A stretch of DNA of 64,000 nucleotides, taken from Pedobacter roseus (lineage in GTDB: Bacteria; Bacteroidota; Bacteroidia; Sphingobacteriales; Sphingobacteriaceae). The translations under genes and the position numbers were made by a program. The notes under the pieces are model-generated. The model saw only the letters and a program-made list of their open reading frames with translations. It had not been told where the DNA came from and made no database searches. Below are positions 61,249-64,000 of this stretch, piece by piece. Location: the NCBI RefSeq assembly GCF_014395225.1, contig NZ_CP060723.1, positions 620,001 to 684,000 of the forward strand, read 5' to 3'. Each line of letters begins with the position of its first letter. Position 1 is the first letter of the stretch.

Positions 61249-64000
61249 ATGAGCAGAAATTTTACACAGATCTTCTATGTGTTATTATTAATGTGCGCAA
61301 TTAATGTTGCTGCACAGGCACAGAGCATTACGGTGAGCGGAACCGTGAAAGATAAGCAATCAAAAGAAGGCCTTGCGGGCGTAAGTTTAACCATCAAGGG
61401 CCAGTCGGGCGGTACGGCATCTTCCAGCAATGGAAGTTTCAGTTTTACCACAACGGCAAAAGTCCCTTTTACTTTAGTAGCCTCTTATGTGGGTTACGGT
61501 ACAGTAGAACAACAGATTACCGGAAGTACTACAGGTATTAACTTCGAAATTGAAACTGCTGTTGTATTAGGTGGCGATGTGGTGGTTTCGGCTTCACGTA
61601 CGCCAGAACGTATTTTGGAATCGCCGGTTTCAATCGAGCGTATGAGTGCAGCATCAATCAGGGAAATAGCCGCTCCATCATTTTATGATGCCTTAAATAA
61701 TATGAAAGGCGTGGAAAGCAGCACACAGAGTCTAACTTTTAAATCAATCAATACCCGTGGATTCAACTCGAACGGAAACACCCGTTTTAATCAATATATT
61801 GACGGAATGGATAACCAGGCGCCTGGATTGAATTTTTCTGTAGGTAATATTGTGGGTATCACCGAACTTGATGTAGATAATGTAGAGTTATTGCCAGGTG
61901 CTTCCTCAGCGCTTTATGGTGCTGGCGGAATTAACGGTACCTTATTAATGACATCAAAAGATCCTTTTAAATATCCTGGGAATAGTTTTCAGTTTAAAAC
62001 CGGTATGAACCATGTTAACGATGGCGACAGTAAAGTACAGCCGTTTAAACAACTGGATGTACGTGTGGCAAGATCGTGGAACAATAAGTTTGGGGTAAAA
62101 GCAGCATTCTCGTTTTTACAGGCCAAAGATTGGTTCGGCAATAATTATTCAAACTTCGACAGGGTAGCCAGAACGGCGAAATCCGGTGACAGAAACAGCG
62201 ATCCCAACTATGATGGTATCAACGTATACGGTGATGAAGTGAGCCAGAATATGCGTAATGTGGCCTTGAGTGTTCAAAACGGAACTATAGCGGGTATCAA
62301 TGCCGCAACAGGTGGTTTAATCCCCAATATTAAATCCACATTAGATGGGGCTTTTGGGGCAGCCATTCCAAATGCAGCGCAACAGGCGGGTTTTTTGGCT
62401 ACTTTACCAGCAGCCTTGCGCTCTACCGTACAAAATTACCTCCCTTTTTATGTAGGTTTAAAAGCAGGCCTGATTCCAGATCAAAATATTTCCAGGACAG
62501 GATATAATGAAGAAAACCTGGTTGATTATGATACCAAATCGTTAAAAGCATCAGGAGCATTATATTACAACATCAGTAATACGGTTCAGGTAGTGGGTCA
62601 GGCCAATTGGGGTACAGGAACTTCTGTTTATACCGGTTCTGACCGTTATTCGCTACGTAATTTTAACATCGGGCAGTATAAGTTAGAGCTAAAAGGGGAA
62701 GACTTTTTCTTAAAAGCCTACACCACGCAGGAACGTTCCGGCGATTCTTATATCTCTTCTATTTTGGGAAGTTATATCAATGAGGTATCTAAACCATCAA
62801 CTACCTGGTTTCCACAATATATCGGTAATTATGTAGGTGCAAGGGCTGCGGGACAAACAGATGCACAGGCACAGGCTTTTGCAAGGAGTGTAGCCGATCA
62901 GGGACGTTTTGTGCCAGGCAGTGCACAGTATGAGGTAGCAAAAGATAAAATTTTGAACACCACCATCAGTGCGACCAATATTAACGCTGTTGATCCTTCT
63001 AAAAGTGTTTACGGCGCTAAATTTGATGATAAATCGAATCTTTATCATTACGAAGGCATGTATAACTTCACCAACCTTTTTAATAAGGTAGTGGAGTTTC
63101 AGGTAGGTGCATCTTATCGTTTATACGATTTAAATTCGGCAGGTACCATTTTTAACGATTTAAACGAATCTATCGACATTAAAGAATATGGTGCTTTCGC
63201 GCAGATTGGTAAAAAACTTTTTAACGATAAAGTTAAATTTACTTTTGCCGGCCGTTATGATAAAAGCCAGAATTTTGAAGGCAGGTTTACTCCAAGGATA
63301 ACAGGTGTATTCACTGTGGCCAAGAACAATAACATCAGGGTTTCTTATCAAACAGGCTACCGTAATCCAACTACCCAGAACCAATATATCGACCTTTCGG
63401 TAGGTGGCGGGTCTCAAAGACTGATCGGTGGTTTACCTGAAATTATGTTCAGTAAATATCATCTAGACAGCAACAAACCATTTACAGATGTAAGTTACCG
63501 TGCGTTTTTAGCTTCAGCAGCAAGCGGAGCGCCTAATCAGGCACTTTTACAACAATATACTTTTGATGCCAAAGGTGTCCGTCCGGAAAGCGTTCAGTCT
63601 TACGAATTAGGCTACAAAGGTTTAATCCTTCCTAATTTATTGATTGATGCTTATGGTTATTACAACATTTACAAAGATTTTATTACTGCTGTTGATGTAT
63701 ATCAGAATGTGAACGGCAGTTTTGTGAAATTCGGCGTTCCCGTAAATGCGGCCGGTAAAGTAACCTCTTATGGTGCTGCTTTAGGCCTGGATTATCTTGT
63801 GGGTAAATATGCCATTAGCGGTAACGTTTCCTATAACCAGATTGGCGATCTTCCTGTTAATTATATTAACGACTTTAATACGCCAAAAATCCGTTACAAC
63901 CTTGGACTTGGCAATAAAGAAATCATCAAAAACTTTGGTTTCAACGTATCATACCGCTGGCAGGATCAGTTCTACTGGAATTCTTCTTTTGCCTCAGGTC
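61249..64000 (+). CDS. TonB-dependent outer-membrane receptor, C-terminus beyond the window
   Basis: From ATG 61249 the frame stays open to the end of the window, 917 codons, so the C-terminus is missing. A signal peptide (MSRNFTQIFYVLLLMCAINV...) precedes a carboxypeptidase-regulatory-like domain (ITVSGTVKDKQSKEGLAGVS). Then come the plug (DVVVSASRTPERILESPVSI, INTRGFNSNGNTRFNQYIDG, LLPGASSALYGAGGINGTLL) and much of the barrel. It is a classical receptor without SusD. The ligand is unknown. It diverges from the acylase unit. Confidence 0.9.
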   Translation, partial: MSRNFTQIFYVLLLMCAINVAAQAQSITVSGTVKDKQSKEGLAGVSLTIKGQSGGTASSSNGSFSFTTTAKVPFTLVASYVGYGTVEQQITGSTTGINFEIETAVVLGGDVVVSASRTPERILESPVSIERMSAASIREIAAPSFYDALNNMKGVESSTQSLTFKSINTRGFNSNGNTRFNQYIDGMDNQAPGLNFSVGNIVGITELDVDNVELLPGASSALYGAGGINGTLLMTSKDPFKYPGNSFQFKTGMNHVNDGDSKVQPFKQLDVRVARSWNNKFGVKAAFSFLQAKDWFGNNYSNFDRVARTAKSGDRNSDPNYDGINVYGDEVSQNMRNVALSVQNGTIAGINAATGGLIPNIKSTLDGAFGAAIPNAAQQAGFLATLPAALRSTVQNYLPFYVGLKAGLIPDQNISRTGYNEENLVDYDTKSLKASGALYYNISNTVQVVGQANWGTGTSVYTGSDRYSLRNFNIGQYKLELKGEDFFLKAYTTQERSGDSYISSILGSYINEVSKPSTTWFPQYIGNYVGARAAGQTDAQAQAFARSVADQGRFVPGSAQYEVAKDKILNTTISATNINAVDPSKSVYGAKFDDKSNLYHYEGMYNFTNLFNKVVEFQVGASYRLYDLNSAGTIFNDLNESIDIKEYGAFAQIGKKLFNDKVKFTFAGRYDKSQNFEGRFTPRITGVFTVAKNNNIRVSYQTGYRNPTTQNQYIDLSVGGGSQRLIGGLPEIMFSKYHLDSNKPFTDVSYRAFLASAASGAPNQALLQQYTFDAKGVRPESVQSYELGYKGLILPNLLIDAYGYYNIYKDFITAVDVYQNVNGSFVKFGVPVNAAGKVTSYGAALGLDYLVGKYAISGNVSYNQIGDLPVNYINDFNTPKIRYNLGLGNKEIIKNFGFNVSYRWQDQFYWNSSFASG

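Overview
The window looks like chromosome of a Bacteroidota species from the Sphingobacteriaceae, close to Pedobacter. The evidence is a SusC/SusD pair, repeated -7 boxes of the Bacteroidota type (TAnnTTTG), a short histone H1-like protein, an alpha-oxoamine synthase of the sphingolipid/sulfonolipid kind, a dcw cluster whose MurE has the meso-diaminopimelate DNPR motif, and few Shine-Dalgarno sequences. I see no rRNA, tRNA, CRISPR array or intact insertion sequence.

Layout. 1-6.0 kb is the right edge of an exopolysaccharide locus: a Wzz/Wzc-type protein cut by the window edge, a Wza-type exporter, a family 2 glycosyltransferase and a WecA-like initiating transferase. Between them lie four small secreted proteins with a shared plan: signal peptide, Gly-Cys, four or more Cys, then an [LI]D motif, a membrane helix and a basic tail. 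This resembles exosortase substrates. 6.1-11 kb holds gap, a DoxX-like gene, a sulfatase, and a GNAT-pgk pair behind a LacI-type palindrome. 11-17.2 kb is a SusD/SusC pair divergent from a DUF1080 glycoside hydrolase. 17.2-22.3 kb holds a PepSY membrane protein, an AbiE-like toxin-antitoxin pair with a frameshift at a T9 tract, and a GH20 hexosaminidase whose upstream region repeats the same LacI-type palindrome.

22.6-39.1 kb is a complete division and cell-wall cluster, mraZ-rsmH-ftsL-ftsI-murE-mraY-murD-ftsW-murG-murC-ftsQ-ftsA-ftsZ. GTGG direct repeats precede mraZ, several intergenic spacers are repeat-like, and FtsQ has a long lysine/proline-rich tail. 39-50 kb is mostly housekeeping: alpha-oxoamine synthase, a histone H1-like gene, a Crp/AraC hybrid regulator, GNAT, dapA, ligA, an AcpH-like protein, patatin and tyrS. 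50.2-51.7 kb is a decayed stretch with a pseudogene, a junction between two gene remnants and two small hypothetical genes.

51.7-57.2 kb looks like a metal (probably zinc) homeostasis unit. A CobW-type GTPase gene diverges from merC-like, lipoprotein, ABC ATPase and FtsX-like permease genes, three tandem DUF3299-like genes and a Fur/Zur regulator. Its divergent promoters share paired GCAA-N5-TTGC inverted repeats. 57.2-61.0 kb (minus strand) is a possible operon of a penicillin-acylase-family hydrolase, a small membrane protein and a LuxE-like acyl-activating enzyme. A TonB-dependent receptor starts at 61.2 kb and runs off the right edge.

The best candidates for something little described are the small-protein family with its sorting-like C-termini at 1.3-3.9 kb and the metal unit at 51.7-57.2 kb.
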